64,000 bases of DNA from Halorubrum laminariae. Its GTDB lineage: Archaea > Halobacteriota > Halobacteria > Halobacteriales > Haloferacaceae. Positions 15,276 to 24,387 of the stretch are shown here, one piece after another. The stretch covers positions 1 through 64,000 of the forward strand of contig NZ_JANHDL010000002.1 in the NCBI RefSeq assembly GCF_024494655.1, given 5' to 3'. Position 1 is the stretch's first letter; the number at the start of each line of letters is the position of its first letter. The translations under genes were made by a program, and so were the position numbers. Below the pieces are notes generated by a model, which was not told where the DNA came from, did not search any database, and saw only the letters and a program-made list of their open reading frames with translations.

Positions 15276-16382
15276 ATGAGCGAATCGCGGGAGTTCTGTC
15301 CGCGCTGCGGCGACGCCGTCGACGAGCGGCGAGACCCGCTCCCGGGCGATCCGGGCGGACGGGACGCCCTGTTGTGTGACGACTGCTACTTCGAAGACTT
15401 CGACCTTGTCGACGCTCCGGACCGGATCGAGGTGCTTGTCTGCTCCGGGTGCGGTGCGGTCCGGCGCGGCGAGTCGTGGCGAGACGTTGGCGCACGCGAC
15501 TACACCGACGTCGCCGTGGACGAGGTCGCGGAACGGCTCGGTGTCCACGTCGACGCCACGGACGTGGAGTGGGGTGTCGAGCCCGAACAGGTCGACGAGA
15601 ATGCCATCCGGATGCACTGTCGCTTCTCGGGCGTCGTCCGCGGGACGCTCCGCTCCGCGGAGGTCACCGTCCCGGTCAAGATATCGCGCGGGACCTGTGA
15701 CCGCTGTGGGCGCATCGCCGGCGGCTACTACGCTGGGATCGTCCAGATCCGCGCGGACGAACGCGACCTGACGCCCGAGGAGCGGGCGGAGGCGCTGTCG
15801 ATCGCGGAGTCGTACGTCGCGAGACAGGAGGCCGACGGCGACCGGGAGGCGTTTATCACCGAGGTGAACGAGACCGACGACGGCCCGGACGTGATGCTCT
15901 CGTCGAATCGGCTCGCCCAGAACGTCGCCACGAGGATCACGGAGCGGCTCGGCGGCAGCTTCGAGTCGTATCCCACGCTCGTCACCGAAGACGGCGACGG
16001 CAACGAGGTGTACCGAGTGACGTTCGCGGTCCGGCTCCCGCGGTACGCAGAGGGGGAGATACTCGACCCCGAGGACGGCGACGGCCCCGTCCTCGTCACG
16101 GGCGTCTCCGGTCGACTGCAGGGAGTCCGGCTCGCGACCGGCGAGGCGTACGCCTCCGACTTCGAGGACGCCGACGCGCCGGACGCGACCCGGCTCGGGA
16201 CCCGGGACGACGCGGCGGAGACGACCGTGGTGACCGTCGAAGACGAGAACGCCATCCAAGTGCTCGATCCGAGCACCTACGAGGCGAAGACGGTCCCGAA
16301 CCCCGATTTCGTCGACGACGACGCGGAGACCGTGCTCGCGTTCGAACACGGCGGCGCGGTTCACCTCGTCCCCGAAGAGTAG
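15276..16382 (+). CDS. nmd3: NMD3-family ribosome-associated protein
   Basis: The 368-residue protein is the archaeal form of NMD3, the large-subunit ribosome adaptor. It begins with zinc knuckles (FCPRCGDAV, LLCDDCYF, LVCSGCGAV) and has a further pair at GTCDRCGRIAGGYY, followed by IQIRA-like strands and the NMD3 core to about residue 270. Archaea lack nuclear export, so the role is probably in 50S maturation or quality control. The ATG at 15276 is used; an in-frame ATG 15 bases upstream is possible. Confidence 0.9.
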   Translation: MSESREFCPRCGDAVDERRDPLPGDPGGRDALLCDDCYFEDFDLVDAPDRIEVLVCSGCGAVRRGESWRDVGARDYTDVAVDEVAERLGVHVDATDVEWGVEPEQVDENAIRMHCRFSGVVRGTLRSAEVTVPVKISRGTCDRCGRIAGGYYAGIVQIRADERDLTPEERAEALSIAESYVARQEADGDREAFITEVNETDDGPDVMLSSNRLAQNVATRITERLGGSFESYPTLVTEDGDGNEVYRVTFAVRLPRYAEGEILDPEDGDGPVLVTGVSGRLQGVRLATGEAYASDFEDADAPDATRLGTRDDAAETTVVTVEDENAIQVLDPSTYEAKTVPNPDFVDDDAETVLAFEHGGAVHLVPEE

Positions 16383-16458
16383 GCGAACGCGAGGCCCTCA
16401 GCGTCACCGGGAAACGCAACGCTCCGAGTGGAAAATCGAGCGACTGGGAAGCTATCGG

Positions 16459-16650
16459 TCAGTCTGCACGAGCCGGCTGTTCCTCGCCGAGTGCGGCTGC
16501 ACGCTCCGCGTCGGTCACCTCGATACCGCGGCGCGCGAGTTGGTCGATGAACTCCGATTCACTGAGACCGGCCTGTGCGGCCGCCTGAGAGAGTGTCAGT
16601 GTTCGCGCACCATACAGCGTCAGCGCACTCGACAGCCCGTGTGTGACCAT
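16459..16650 (-). CDS. UPF0175-like small HTH protein (63 aa)
   Basis: The product contains ARTLTLSQAAAQAGLSESEF, then a Leu/Ile-rich helix and a RRGIEV ending, a pattern of UPF0175 antitoxin-like proteins that fold as a short helix-turn-helix. The ATG at 16650 fits family length; the frame extends upstream to 16953 without similarity. No toxin (PIN domain) gene is adjacent, so an orphan or regulatory role is possible. An AT-rich stretch (ttatatgatatatac, about 16715-16729) upstream could be its promoter. Confidence 0.65.
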   Translation of the reverse strand: MVTHGLSSALTLYGARTLTLSQAAAQAGLSESEFIDQLARRGIEVTDAERAAALGEEQPARAD

Positions 16651-16851
16651 ATCATCTGTACAGGCATGATGGTTTATGAAGATTACTACTCCATTCAGGG
16701 TCCTCATAGACCTTATATGATATATACTACCGAGTGATCCGCGGCGAGGCGTATACCCACACTTAGATCGATCGGTCGTGGCTCGCGATCGACGGCAGAC
16801 ACCCGAATCGACCCCGCAGGAATTATCAGCGTCTGCGACTGTGTCTGTCAC

Positions 16852-16935
16852 ATGGAGAGACAACAGCTCATCGCGCTGTTCTTTGCGTTCCTCATGGTGA
16901 GCTCGATGGTCGCGTGGGGCATCTCGTTGCTCTGA
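16852..16935 (+). CDS. 27-residue single-helix membrane peptide
   Basis: MERQQLIALFFAFLMVSSMV and seven more residues form one hydrophobic helix with a charged N-terminus. It resembles short haloarchaeal membrane peptides of the type MERKQ...-GxxxxL. The gene is solitary, in the gap between the UPF0175-like gene and the helicase stop. Expression is not proven from sequence. Confidence 0.5.
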   Translation: MERQQLIALFFAFLMVSSMVAWGISLL

Positions 16936-16979
16936 GGCGTTCGTACCCGACACGAGCGAACTCCAGCGAGACCGTGCCG

Positions 16980-18911
16980 TCAGCCGTCGCCCCAGACATC
17001 GGAGAGCGGGTGGTTCCGTCGGCGCTCGGCGTCGGTCTCCCCCCGAGTGCCGTCATCCCCGCCGGCGTCGTCGTTTCCGCCGTCGGCTCCGCCCCGCGAG
17101 GTGTCACTACCCCGTGAGTCCGGTGTCGACGCGCTAGCTGACCCTGTGTCGCGGTCGCGCGTCCGGCCGTTCGCGTCGCCGACCGACCGACCGCCGCGCC
17201 CGCGCCGCCGACCCGCTCGGGACGGCCCCGACGGCTCGGCGTCGATGCCGTCGAGCGCGGCCGCCGCGTCGAAGTCGGGCAGCGACGGGGTCGTCATCGC
17301 CTCGATCTGATCGCGGAACCACGGCGGCGTATCTGCCTCCGCGCGGTCGAACAGATCCAAAAGCGAATCGTCCGCGAGGTAGGTCGCGCCGTAGTCGTCC
17401 GGGGCGCGGACGACGCGTCCGCACGCCTGTATCACGGTCCGGAGTGCGGTTCGGTGGTACCACGCCCACTGACCGTCGGCCAGTCGACGGGCGACCCGCG
17501 AGTCGTTTGTGTTGCGGTACGGCGCTTTACACACCACCTGCCACCGACACAGGTCGTCGCGGAGGTCGAGCGCCTCCTCCATCTTCACCGAGACGAACAC
17601 CGTCGGTTCGTCGCTCGCCCGCCACGCCGCGAGTTCCGCGTCGCGGTCGGATCGGCCGTGGCGACGAACCCGCGCGGCGACGCCGAACTCGCCCAGAAGT
17701 TCGGTGAGTCGCCCGGCGATGTCGTACGAGTGCGCGTGGATCAGCCCCTTCTCGTCGGGATGATTCGCCATCAGTCGGACGATCAGCCGGGCGATCTTCG
17801 GCACCGTCTCGTCGCGGTGCTCGTAGGTCATCGATCCCTGTGTCACGTCGTAGAGTGGGCGATTCTCCAGCGGAAACGTGTGCTTGACATCGACCAGCGC
17901 GACGTTCGCGGGGTCGAGGCCGACGCCACGACAGAACGCCTCCTTCGAGAGGATGGTCGCCGACAGCAGGGCGAACCTGTTCCCGCGGTCCCACACGGTG
18001 TGTCTGAGGTACCGCGCGGGGTCGAGGGGTTTGATCGCTATCTCCGATCCCTCGCCGCCCGGCTGGTCGACGACCCACGTCGTCGGGGAGTCGAGATCGC
18101 GGTAGTCTTCGAGGAACCAGCCGAGCTCGGAGACCAGCTCCTGTAATCGGTCCCGGCGTGCGACCTCTTCCCGGTCGAGTTCCGGCCGGCCCGTCAGTTC
18201 GTCTCTCGCTCGGCTCGCAGTGTCGCGAAGCGACTCGACGAACCGGGCGGTCCGGTCGAGCGCGTCCTCGTCGGGACCGGCGTCCGCCTCGACATCGGGG
18301 ACGCCGACCTCGTCCCAGACGGGGACGCGGCCCGGCGAGAGGTCGATCGTCGCGTACATCTCCGCCCACTCTGCGAGCCCATGGGCCTCGTCGATCACGA
18401 CGGCGTCGCGCTTTCGGAACACCTCGGAGCCCGCGGTCCGCATGAAGTACGCGAGCGTCATGGCGGCGTATCGATTCCCCGAAGCGATCGCGCGGTCGGA
18501 AAAGTACGGGCAGCGGTGTTTCACCGAACAGTCGAACCCCTGCTGGCGAACGCACGGGGCGCGGTTGACCGGCGTGTCGTGTTCGCCCGAGAGAATGCAG
18601 TCGTAGTTCGACTTCCCACGGATCACGGCCAAGTCGTCGAGAAGGTCGTCGGCCTCCACGTCGTCGATCTGCGACACCTGCGGCGTCGTGTAGTACGCGC
18701 CGGTCGCCTCGCTCGGCGACGTCTCGTCGACGGTGGCGGCCGCGCCCATGATGGCGCGCGCGAGGAGGGACTTGCCGCTGCCGGTCGGCGCGCGCACCAA
18801 CACGACCTCGTTGCCGGCAGCGAACGCGTCGCGGATGTCCGCGAGCGCCTGCTCCTGTGCGCCGCGGAAGCTCGGTGCGGGGAACTCGGTGGGGATCCGA
18901 TCGGGGTCCAC
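16980..18911 (-). CDS. XPD/DinG-like superfamily 2 DNA helicase with Fe-S cysteines
   Basis: The 643-residue helicase has Walker A APTGSGKS, the VIDEAH Walker B box, and between them four cysteines in NYDCILSGEHDTPVNRAPC...DCSVKHRC, as in the 4Fe-4S domain of XPD/Rad3/DinG. C-terminal motifs include FVSVKMEEALDLRDD and QACGRVVRAPDDYG (motif VI). It should unwind DNA 5'-3' in repair. A GTG at 18911 is chosen because a TATA-like TTTAATTC lies about 27 bases before it, as expected for a leaderless transcript; an ATG at 19007 is the alternative. The last 100 residues are low-complexity Arg/Gly/Asp-rich. Confidence 0.85.
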   Translation of the reverse strand: MDPDRIPTEFPAPSFRGAQEQALADIRDAFAAGNEVVLVRAPTGSGKSLLARAIMGAAATVDETSPSEATGAYYTTPQVSQIDDVEADDLLDDLAVIRGKSNYDCILSGEHDTPVNRAPCVRQQGFDCSVKHRCPYFSDRAIASGNRYAAMTLAYFMRTAGSEVFRKRDAVVIDEAHGLAEWAEMYATIDLSPGRVPVWDEVGVPDVEADAGPDEDALDRTARFVESLRDTASRARDELTGRPELDREEVARRDRLQELVSELGWFLEDYRDLDSPTTWVVDQPGGEGSEIAIKPLDPARYLRHTVWDRGNRFALLSATILSKEAFCRGVGLDPANVALVDVKHTFPLENRPLYDVTQGSMTYEHRDETVPKIARLIVRLMANHPDEKGLIHAHSYDIAGRLTELLGEFGVAARVRRHGRSDRDAELAAWRASDEPTVFVSVKMEEALDLRDDLCRWQVVCKAPYRNTNDSRVARRLADGQWAWYHRTALRTVIQACGRVVRAPDDYGATYLADDSLLDLFDRAEADTPPWFRDQIEAMTTPSLPDFDAAAALDGIDAEPSGPSRAGRRRGRGGRSVGDANGRTRDRDTGSASASTPDSRGSDTSRGGADGGNDDAGGDDGTRGETDAERRRNHPLSDVWGDG

Positions 18912-19025
18912 GGCTCTCCCTGACGCGCTCGTCGAATTAAACCCTCGCTTCCCCACGGTCGGCGCGGCGTCGCGGTCGCTCGCGTCGCGTCGCTCACAGT
19001 GCCTCATCTTCTCGAATTCGAGAGA

Positions 19026-19778
19026 TCACCGACCGAACGCGCCGAGGCTCGACTGCAGCTCGCGCGAGGGAACGTCATCCGTCAGCTCGTAGCCGACGAG
19101 GTCGCGTGCGTCCACCGCGTACGTCGAACCGCCGCGGTCGACCACGAGTACCCGGCCCTTCCAGCCGCGGACCGTGCCGGCTGCCATCGTCTCGGCGACA
19201 GGTCGCTCGTCGAGGTCGAGCCCATAGTCGAAGTCGAAGCAGTCTATCGGATCGAAGCCGTCGAGCAGGGACTCCCACGCGACCTCGTCCACGTCGTGTC
19301 CCAGCCCGTCTATCTTCGTCGGGACGCGCACCCGGTCGACGAGGTCGTCGCGCGTCGCCAGCTCGGCCTCGACCTCCCGGGCGAGTCGACCGTCCGGAAG
19401 CGTCCGCACGTGGGCCGCGCGGTCCGCGCCCTGCTCGCGGAGTCGCGTTTCAAGCCGCCACAGCCGCGTGACGCCGACCTTCCACACGTCGGGCGCGAAC
19501 GCCGCGAGGTACATCGCGTGTTCCTCGTGACAGTCCATCTCGTCTTTGAGACACGTGCCCGTACAGCGGGCGCACACCCAGACGTGGCCGTGGTCGTCGC
19601 AGTAGGGCGCGTCGTCGGCGTCGCAAGCGACGTGATCGCCCTCGTGGACCGTCCCGGCGCAGCGGCGGTCGCCGAGGCCGAACGCGAGTTCGTCGCCAGC
19701 GGTGGCAGAGACGAGGTCGACCGCGCCGCCGCTGGCGACGTAGAGCCCCTCACCCGTCTCGTAGCCGACAACCTGCAC
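19026..19778 (-). CDS. DUF2797 zinc-finger protein
   Basis: The 250-residue protein starts VQVVGYETG (GTG at 19778) and carries a cysteine/histidine-rich zinc region, RRCAGT...CDADDAPYCDDHGH then CARCTGTCLKDEMDCHEEH, characteristic of DUF2797, followed by a DVWKVGVTRLWRLETRLREQ GIY-YIG-like stretch. The function is unknown; nucleic-acid binding is plausible. A TTATGC-type AT box about 26 bases upstream supports a leaderless GTG start. It is divergent from the BsuPI gene. Confidence 0.75.
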   Translation of the reverse strand: MQVVGYETGEGLYVASGGAVDLVSATAGDELAFGLGDRRCAGTVHEGDHVACDADDAPYCDDHGHVWVCARCTGTCLKDEMDCHEEHAMYLAAFAPDVWKVGVTRLWRLETRLREQGADRAAHVRTLPDGRLAREVEAELATRDDLVDRVRVPTKIDGLGHDVDEVAWESLLDGFDPIDCFDFDYGLDLDERPVAETMAAGTVRGWKGRVLVVDRGGSTYAVDARDLVGYELTDDVPSRELQSSLGAFGR

Positions 19779-19855
19779 GCAGTCGAGTAGGTGGGGCGTC
19801 GACTTATGCGCGTCGTCGCCGGAGCGTTGTTGGTCGAGGCGGACCACGGGGACGT

Positions 19856-20326
19856 ATGCCCGATCCGTCAGATCCGTTCGATCCGACCGAATCGCCGGAC
19901 GCGCTCGATTCGCTTGCGATCTCACTCTCGGCTACCGTCACCGACGGCGAGACCGGTCCCGCGATCGAACTCGCGCTCACCGTCCGCAACGACGGCGGCG
20001 AGCCGGTCACGCTCCGGTTTCCGACCGGGCAGCGTGCTGAGTTTGCGGTGTATCCGACTGGCACCGAGAGGAATGAGAGAGATAAGACAGATCCCGTCTG
20101 GCGACACGGAGAGGGACGACTGTTCACGCAGGCGGTCGGGACCGAGACGCTGACACCGGGAGAGTCAGAAACCTACGAGGGAACGTGGGACGGCCCGTCA
20201 CCGGGGAAGTTCGTCGTCGTCGGCTGGGTGACCGCTGCTGCGGGCGTCGAAGCTGATCACGACGCGGACTGGCACGAGATAGACGATCACGGCCTGACGG
20301 CGACAGTGACGGTCGAGGTCGGGTGA
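19856..20326 (+). CDS. BsuPI-domain protein (putative intracellular proteinase inhibitor)
   Basis: The 156-residue product is an immunoglobulin-like beta domain: AIELALTVRNDGGEPVTLRF, then a conserved QRAEFAVYPTG, VWRHGEGRLFTQA and LTPGESETYEGTW, the hallmarks of BsuPI family inhibitors. No signal peptide is visible, so it is probably cytoplasmic. The target protease is unknown. The stop is 27 bases from the convergent menD stop. Confidence 0.8.
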   Translation: MPDPSDPFDPTESPDALDSLAISLSATVTDGETGPAIELALTVRNDGGEPVTLRFPTGQRAEFAVYPTGTERNERDKTDPVWRHGEGRLFTQAVGTETLTPGESETYEGTWDGPSPGKFVVVGWVTAAAGVEADHDADWHEIDDHGLTATVTVEVG

Positions 20327-20353
20327 CGGAATGCCGGAGGGTGAATCCAGATC

Positions 20354-22306
20354 TCACACAAGTTCCGCGCCGTGAACGACGGCTTCGACCGCCGCCTCCA
20401 AGCGCTCTCGCGTCCGGTGGCTCCGCTCCGCGTCGGTTCGAACTTCGATCAGGTGTGAGCCGTCGGCGTCGCGGGCCCGCGCGTACGCCTCGGCGAGGTC
20501 GTCTGCGGCGTCCGCGGCGTGCTCGTCGCCGGATGCATCGCGCGCTGCCGGCCGCGCGTCGATGCGGGTGTACGCCAGCCCGTGAAGTTCGGCCATCGGC
20601 TCGAAATCGATGCCGTGCGGCGTCTTGAACGCCTCAGTGAACGGCGGCTCGAACGACTCGATCGGGAGCATGTGGAAGATTCCGCCGCCGTCGTTGTTGA
20701 CGAGCACGACGGTCACGTCGACATCGCAGCGGTCGATCGCGAGGAGACCGTTCGTGTCGTGGTATAACGCGAGGTCGCCGGCGACGAGCGTGAGATCGTC
20801 GGTCGTCGCGGAGCCCGCGCCGAGCGCGGCCGAGACGATCCCGTCGATCCCCGAGACGCCGCGGTTCCCGAGCGCGGTCACGCTCGTGGTCGACGGCCCG
20901 ACGAACCGGTCGAGGTCGCGCACGGGCATCGAGTTGGAGACGAAAAGCGTCGCCGGGTCCGGGAGGCCGTCGGCGACGACGCGCAGCACGTCGCCCTCGT
21001 GGAAGGCGGGCGAGTCGTCCGTGTCGTCACCGGCGTCGCGCTCGCGGTCGTGGACCGCCTGCGCCGCTTGGTCCGCCTCCTCCCACTGGCCCCGCCAGTC
21101 GACATCGGCCTCGGCCCCGGTGCCGGCGTCGGTGCCGCCGCTTCCACCGCGACCACCCCCACTGCGACTACCTCCGCCACGCCCACCGCCGCCACCCGCG
21201 AGTCGCGACAGGCGCGCACAGAGTCGATTCGGCTCAGCGACCACGAGGTCGGTCGCGGCGAACTCGGCCTCCCGCCAGCGACCAGCGGGATCGATCTGGT
21301 ACTGATCGGCCTCGGTCTCAGCGAGGTACTTCCGGAGACGCTTCGATGTCGGCGACGCCCCCAGTCGCACGACGACTTCGGGGTCCGCCCAGTCGGCCGC
21401 GGCGTCCGCGGCGTTCGCCGCGTTACCGCCGCCCGCGAGCGCCGCCGAGAGGTAGGCGTCGTACGCACCGATCACAGTGGCGACCCGGGTGTGCCCGCCG
21501 AACCGGACGCCAGAGAGCGGGTCGGCGAGCACCGGGAACCCGGTCGCGTGCGACAGCGCCGTCACGGACTCGGCGTCGAGGCCGGGCGGATCGGCCGGAC
21601 CGGCGACGATCAGTCCGCGCTCGGTGGCGGAGAGCTCGCGGGCGAGCCGGCGGAGTTCGGTGTCTCCGGGCTCCGGCGCTCCCGGCTTCACGTCGACGTA
21701 CGGGCCGTCGCGCCCCGACGCGGCGATCGGATCGAGGTCGTCCGGAACGTCGCCCTCGATCGGCGTCGGCTCCAGCGGCTTCGCGAACGGAACGTTGAGG
21801 TGAACGGGTCCGGCGTCGGTGCCCTCGGCGGCAGCGACGGCGCGGGCGACCGTCGTCCGGAGCGATCGTAGTCCACGATCGGTCGTGGCGGGCTCGGGAA
21901 GGTCCTTGTAATACCGGACGGCGTCGCCGTACAGTTTCTCTTGATCCGCCGTCTGGTTCGCGCCCGAGTCACGGAGTTCGGGTGGGCGGTCCGCGGTGAG
22001 CGCGAGCAGCGGGACGCGGGCGTTGTCGGCCTCCATCACGGCAGGGTGGTAGTTCGCGGCAGCCGTGCCGGAGGTGCAGATCAGCGGCGTCACGCTCCCG
22101 GAGCGGCGAGCGCGCCCCAACGCGAAGTAGGCGGCCGAACGTTCGTCCAACTGCGAGAAGACGCGGAGGTCGTCGGTGCGGGCGGCGGCGGTCATCAGCG
22201 GCGTCGATCGGCTTCCCGGCGACGCGACGACGGCGTCGACGCCCGCGGCGACCAGCTCGTCAACGATCGCGCGGGCCCACAGCGTGTTCCGGTTCGGCGC
22301 AGTCAT
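20354..22306 (-). CDS. menD: MenD, 2-succinyl-5-enolpyruvyl-6-hydroxy-3-cyclohexene-1-carboxylate synthase
   Basis: The 650-residue thiamine-diphosphate enzyme adds 2-oxoglutarate to isochorismate in menaquinone synthesis. It starts MTAPNRNTLWARAIVDELVA, then VVASPGSRSTPL, FSQLDERSAAYFALGRA (catalytic Glu), ICTSGTAAANYHPAVMEA and LLALTADRPPELRDSGANQT. The C-terminal half has the cofactor region DLALYHDTNGLL and VLVNNDGGGIFHMLP. A long Gly/Ser-rich insertion (about residues 410-440) is unusual. ATG 22304-22306 is chosen because a TATTTA box lies about 27 bases upstream; the longer open frame crosses grpE. It is divergent from grpE. Confidence 0.95.
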   Translation of the reverse strand: MTAPNRNTLWARAIVDELVAAGVDAVVASPGSRSTPLMTAAARTDDLRVFSQLDERSAAYFALGRARRSGSVTPLICTSGTAAANYHPAVMEADNARVPLLALTADRPPELRDSGANQTADQEKLYGDAVRYYKDLPEPATTDRGLRSLRTTVARAVAAAEGTDAGPVHLNVPFAKPLEPTPIEGDVPDDLDPIAASGRDGPYVDVKPGAPEPGDTELRRLARELSATERGLIVAGPADPPGLDAESVTALSHATGFPVLADPLSGVRFGGHTRVATVIGAYDAYLSAALAGGGNAANAADAAADWADPEVVVRLGASPTSKRLRKYLAETEADQYQIDPAGRWREAEFAATDLVVAEPNRLCARLSRLAGGGGGRGGGSRSGGGRGGSGGTDAGTGAEADVDWRGQWEEADQAAQAVHDRERDAGDDTDDSPAFHEGDVLRVVADGLPDPATLFVSNSMPVRDLDRFVGPSTTSVTALGNRGVSGIDGIVSAALGAGSATTDDLTLVAGDLALYHDTNGLLAIDRCDVDVTVVLVNNDGGGIFHMLPIESFEPPFTEAFKTPHGIDFEPMAELHGLAYTRIDARPAARDASGDEHAADAADDLAEAYARARDADGSHLIEVRTDAERSHRTRERLEAAVEAVVHGAELV

Positions 22307-22400
22307 TGCGCCCGATTTGGGGTCACGACCTAAATACTCCGGCGAGTCGTCGCCGGTCGGTTCTGCAACGCTTATGCCCGCCGACCGACTTCGATCGGAC

Positions 22401-23096
22401 ATGAGCGACGACGACGCCGTCGACGTCGAGGTCGAGTCCCCGGAGGACGCCGAGACCGACGCGTCTGCGGACGCGACGGGTGAATCACGCGACGCGGCGA
22501 GAACGAACGGCACGGCCGCGGCGGCGGCCGGCGACCCGGTCGAATCGGCTGTCGGAGACGACAAGGAATCGCTCGCCGACGCGGTCGCTGAACACGACGA
22601 AGACCTCGCCGACGCGGTCGCCGAGGTAGAGGACGAACTGGCGGAGGCCCGCGCGGAACTGCTCGAAAAAGACGAGGAGATAGACGAACTGACGAGCAAA
22701 CTCGCGCGTGTCCGCGCCGACTTCAGCAACTACAAACAGCGGGCGAAACAGAAACAGGAGGACATCCGTGAGCGTGCCTCCGAGTCGCTGGTCGAACGGA
22801 TCACCCCCGTCCGAAACGACCTGCTTCGCGCGCTCGATCAGGAGGAGGGAAGTGACCTCCGTCCGGGCGTCGAGTCCACCGTAGAGAAGTTCGACGAGGT
22901 TCTCGCCGACGAGGGCGTCGAACCCATCGACCCCGATCCCGGTGCCGACGTCGACCCCGAGCGACACCAAGTGATGCTCCGCGTCGAGAGTGATCAGCCG
23001 GAGGGGACGGTCCACGAGGTGTACGAACCCGGATACGAGATGGGCGACCGCGTCGTCAGCGAGGCGAAGATTACGGTCAGCGCCGACGAAGAGTAG
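22401..23096 (+). CDS. grpE: GrpE, nucleotide exchange factor of the DnaK chaperone
   Basis: The 231-residue protein has a long acidic, disordered N-terminus (about 1-60), a coiled coil (about 65-120, ending ADFSNYKQRAKQKQEDIRE), and the GrpE head with PVRNDLLRAL, VEKFDEVLADEGVEPID, and YEPGYEMGDRVVSEAKITVS. It releases ADP from DnaK. Unlike many haloarchaea, dnaK does not follow; the next gene is convergent surE. Confidence 0.93.
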   Translation: MSDDDAVDVEVESPEDAETDASADATGESRDAARTNGTAAAAAGDPVESAVGDDKESLADAVAEHDEDLADAVAEVEDELAEARAELLEKDEEIDELTSKLARVRADFSNYKQRAKQKQEDIRERASESLVERITPVRNDLLRALDQEEGSDLRPGVESTVEKFDEVLADEGVEPIDPDPGADVDPERHQVMLRVESDQPEGTVHEVYEPGYEMGDRVVSEAKITVSADEE

Positions 23097-23139
23097 CCCG
23101 GCGGCCGGCGTTGTCGATTTTCACGAGAGTTCTCTGCGG

Positions 23140-23973
23140 TTACGAGTGACCTCCGTACGCGTCCGCGAGGTCGTCGAGATCTGAGTCCGAGGTGGCCTCG
23201 TGTGGGACCGACAGCGGCGAAACGGAGACCTCACCGTCGACGATCGCGCGTCGGTCGGTTCCGACGGGGTCCGGAACGTCTGCTGGCGTCATCCGCCCCC
23301 AGATCGGGTCCGAGAAGGCGACGCTCCCGTCGCCGTTCCGGGTCGCCTCGATTCCGTACCACTCCGACGGGGTGGTCACTCGCATCAGCGCGCCGCCGTG
23401 GTCGTCGCGGGCGACAGCACCGCCGTCAGCTCCGATCGACTCGGGCTCAGCGATCGGTGCGTTGACGTTGAGGTAGTCGGCGCGGTCGAAGACCGACGTC
23501 TCGTCGGCGCGATCGACGAGGAACGTCGTCGCCCGGGTCGCATTGGCGAACTCCGTCGGCTCCAACTCGCGTTTCCACCAGTCCTCGTCGCCGGGCACGT
23601 ACATCGATGTCGCCACCGCGGGAACGCCGAAGAAGGCGGCCTCGATGGCGGCCGAGACGGTCCCCGACCGCCCGAGGGTGTACGCTCCGAGGTTCGCACC
23701 CTCGTTGCAGCCCGCAACAACGAGGTCGGCGTCGGGAACGAGTTCGCCGAGCCCGGCAACGACGCAGTCGACCGGCGTTCCGTCAACCGCGTAGCCGTGG
23801 TCGTGGTCGCTGACAGTGACTCCCTCCGAGAGCGTCCGTCCGGTCGATGACTGGTCGGCCGTCGGCGCGACCGTTACCACGTCGTAGTCGGCCGAAAGCG
23901 CGTCCCGCATGGCGCGGAGACCGACGGCGTCGATACCGTCGTCGTTCGTCAGCAGGATCCGATCGACGCTCAT
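23140..23973 (-). CDS. surE: SurE 5'/3'-nucleotidase
   Basis: The 277-residue metal-dependent nucleoside monophosphatase begins MSVDRILLTNDDGIDAVGLR with the DD metal pair (Asp11-Asp12); Ser/Thr and the VVAGCNEGANLG loop complete the site. It cleaves nucleoside 5'/3'-phosphates and is linked to stationary-phase survival in bacteria. The ATG at 23973 replaces a longer frame (to 24048) without similarity. In copy 2 the window ends just before this gene. Confidence 0.93.
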   Translation of the reverse strand: MSVDRILLTNDDGIDAVGLRAMRDALSADYDVVTVAPTADQSSTGRTLSEGVTVSDHDHGYAVDGTPVDCVVAGLGELVPDADLVVAGCNEGANLGAYTLGRSGTVSAAIEAAFFGVPAVATSMYVPGDEDWWKRELEPTEFANATRATTFLVDRADETSVFDRADYLNVNAPIAEPESIGADGGAVARDDHGGALMRVTTPSEWYGIEATRNGDGSVAFSDPIWGRMTPADVPDPVGTDRRAIVDGEVSVSPLSVPHEATSDSDLDDLADAYGGHS

Positions 23974-24056
23974 ACAGTCACCTCGGGCGGTTCGGGCAAA
24001 AGGCCACCGGCAGTGCGGAAGGAAAGGCACAGGTACCGCCGGATCCATCGCCCGGT

Positions 24057-24380
24057 ATGGGATTCGGCGACACAGCGAAAAAGATCCAGACGCTCGCCGA
24101 CAAGGCCGAGCGCACGTACCAGAAGATCAACGAACTCAGGACGGAGGTCGAAGAGACCCAGTCGACCGTACTCGACACCTCAAAGCGAGTTCAGCAACTC
24201 GAAAACGAGATGGCCGAACAGCGAGCGGTTCTCGACGCCGTCGCTCGCGAGGTCGGCGTCGACCTCGAGAGCGTGAGCACAGAGGCACACATCGCGGACG
24301 CGGAGGCGGCAGCCGAACTGGCGGACGAAGAGGCCGCCGCCGAACCCGGCGAGGGAGAACGCGGCGAGTCGGACGAGTAG
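24057..24380 (+). CDS. DUF5798-type coiled-coil protein
   Basis: This 107-residue haloarchaeal protein begins MGFGDTAKKIQTLADKAERT and is helical throughout: a coiled coil (about 15-65, LRTEVEETQSTVLDTSKRV) followed by an acidic Ala/Glu tail. It matches the conserved haloarchaeal DUF5798 pattern. Function unknown; perhaps a structural or adaptor protein. The ATG is 83 bases from the divergent surE start. Confidence 0.65.
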   Translation: MGFGDTAKKIQTLADKAERTYQKINELRTEVEETQSTVLDTSKRVQQLENEMAEQRAVLDAVAREVGVDLESVSTEAHIADAEAAAELADEEAAAEPGEGERGESDE

Positions 24381-24387
24381 TCCGAGG

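Noticed and set aside
17527..18555. 342-codon Arg-rich frame inside the helicase gene
   Set aside because: Alternative-frame shadow; composition (Arg/Pro/Gly) is typical of out-of-frame reading in high-GC haloarchaeal DNA.
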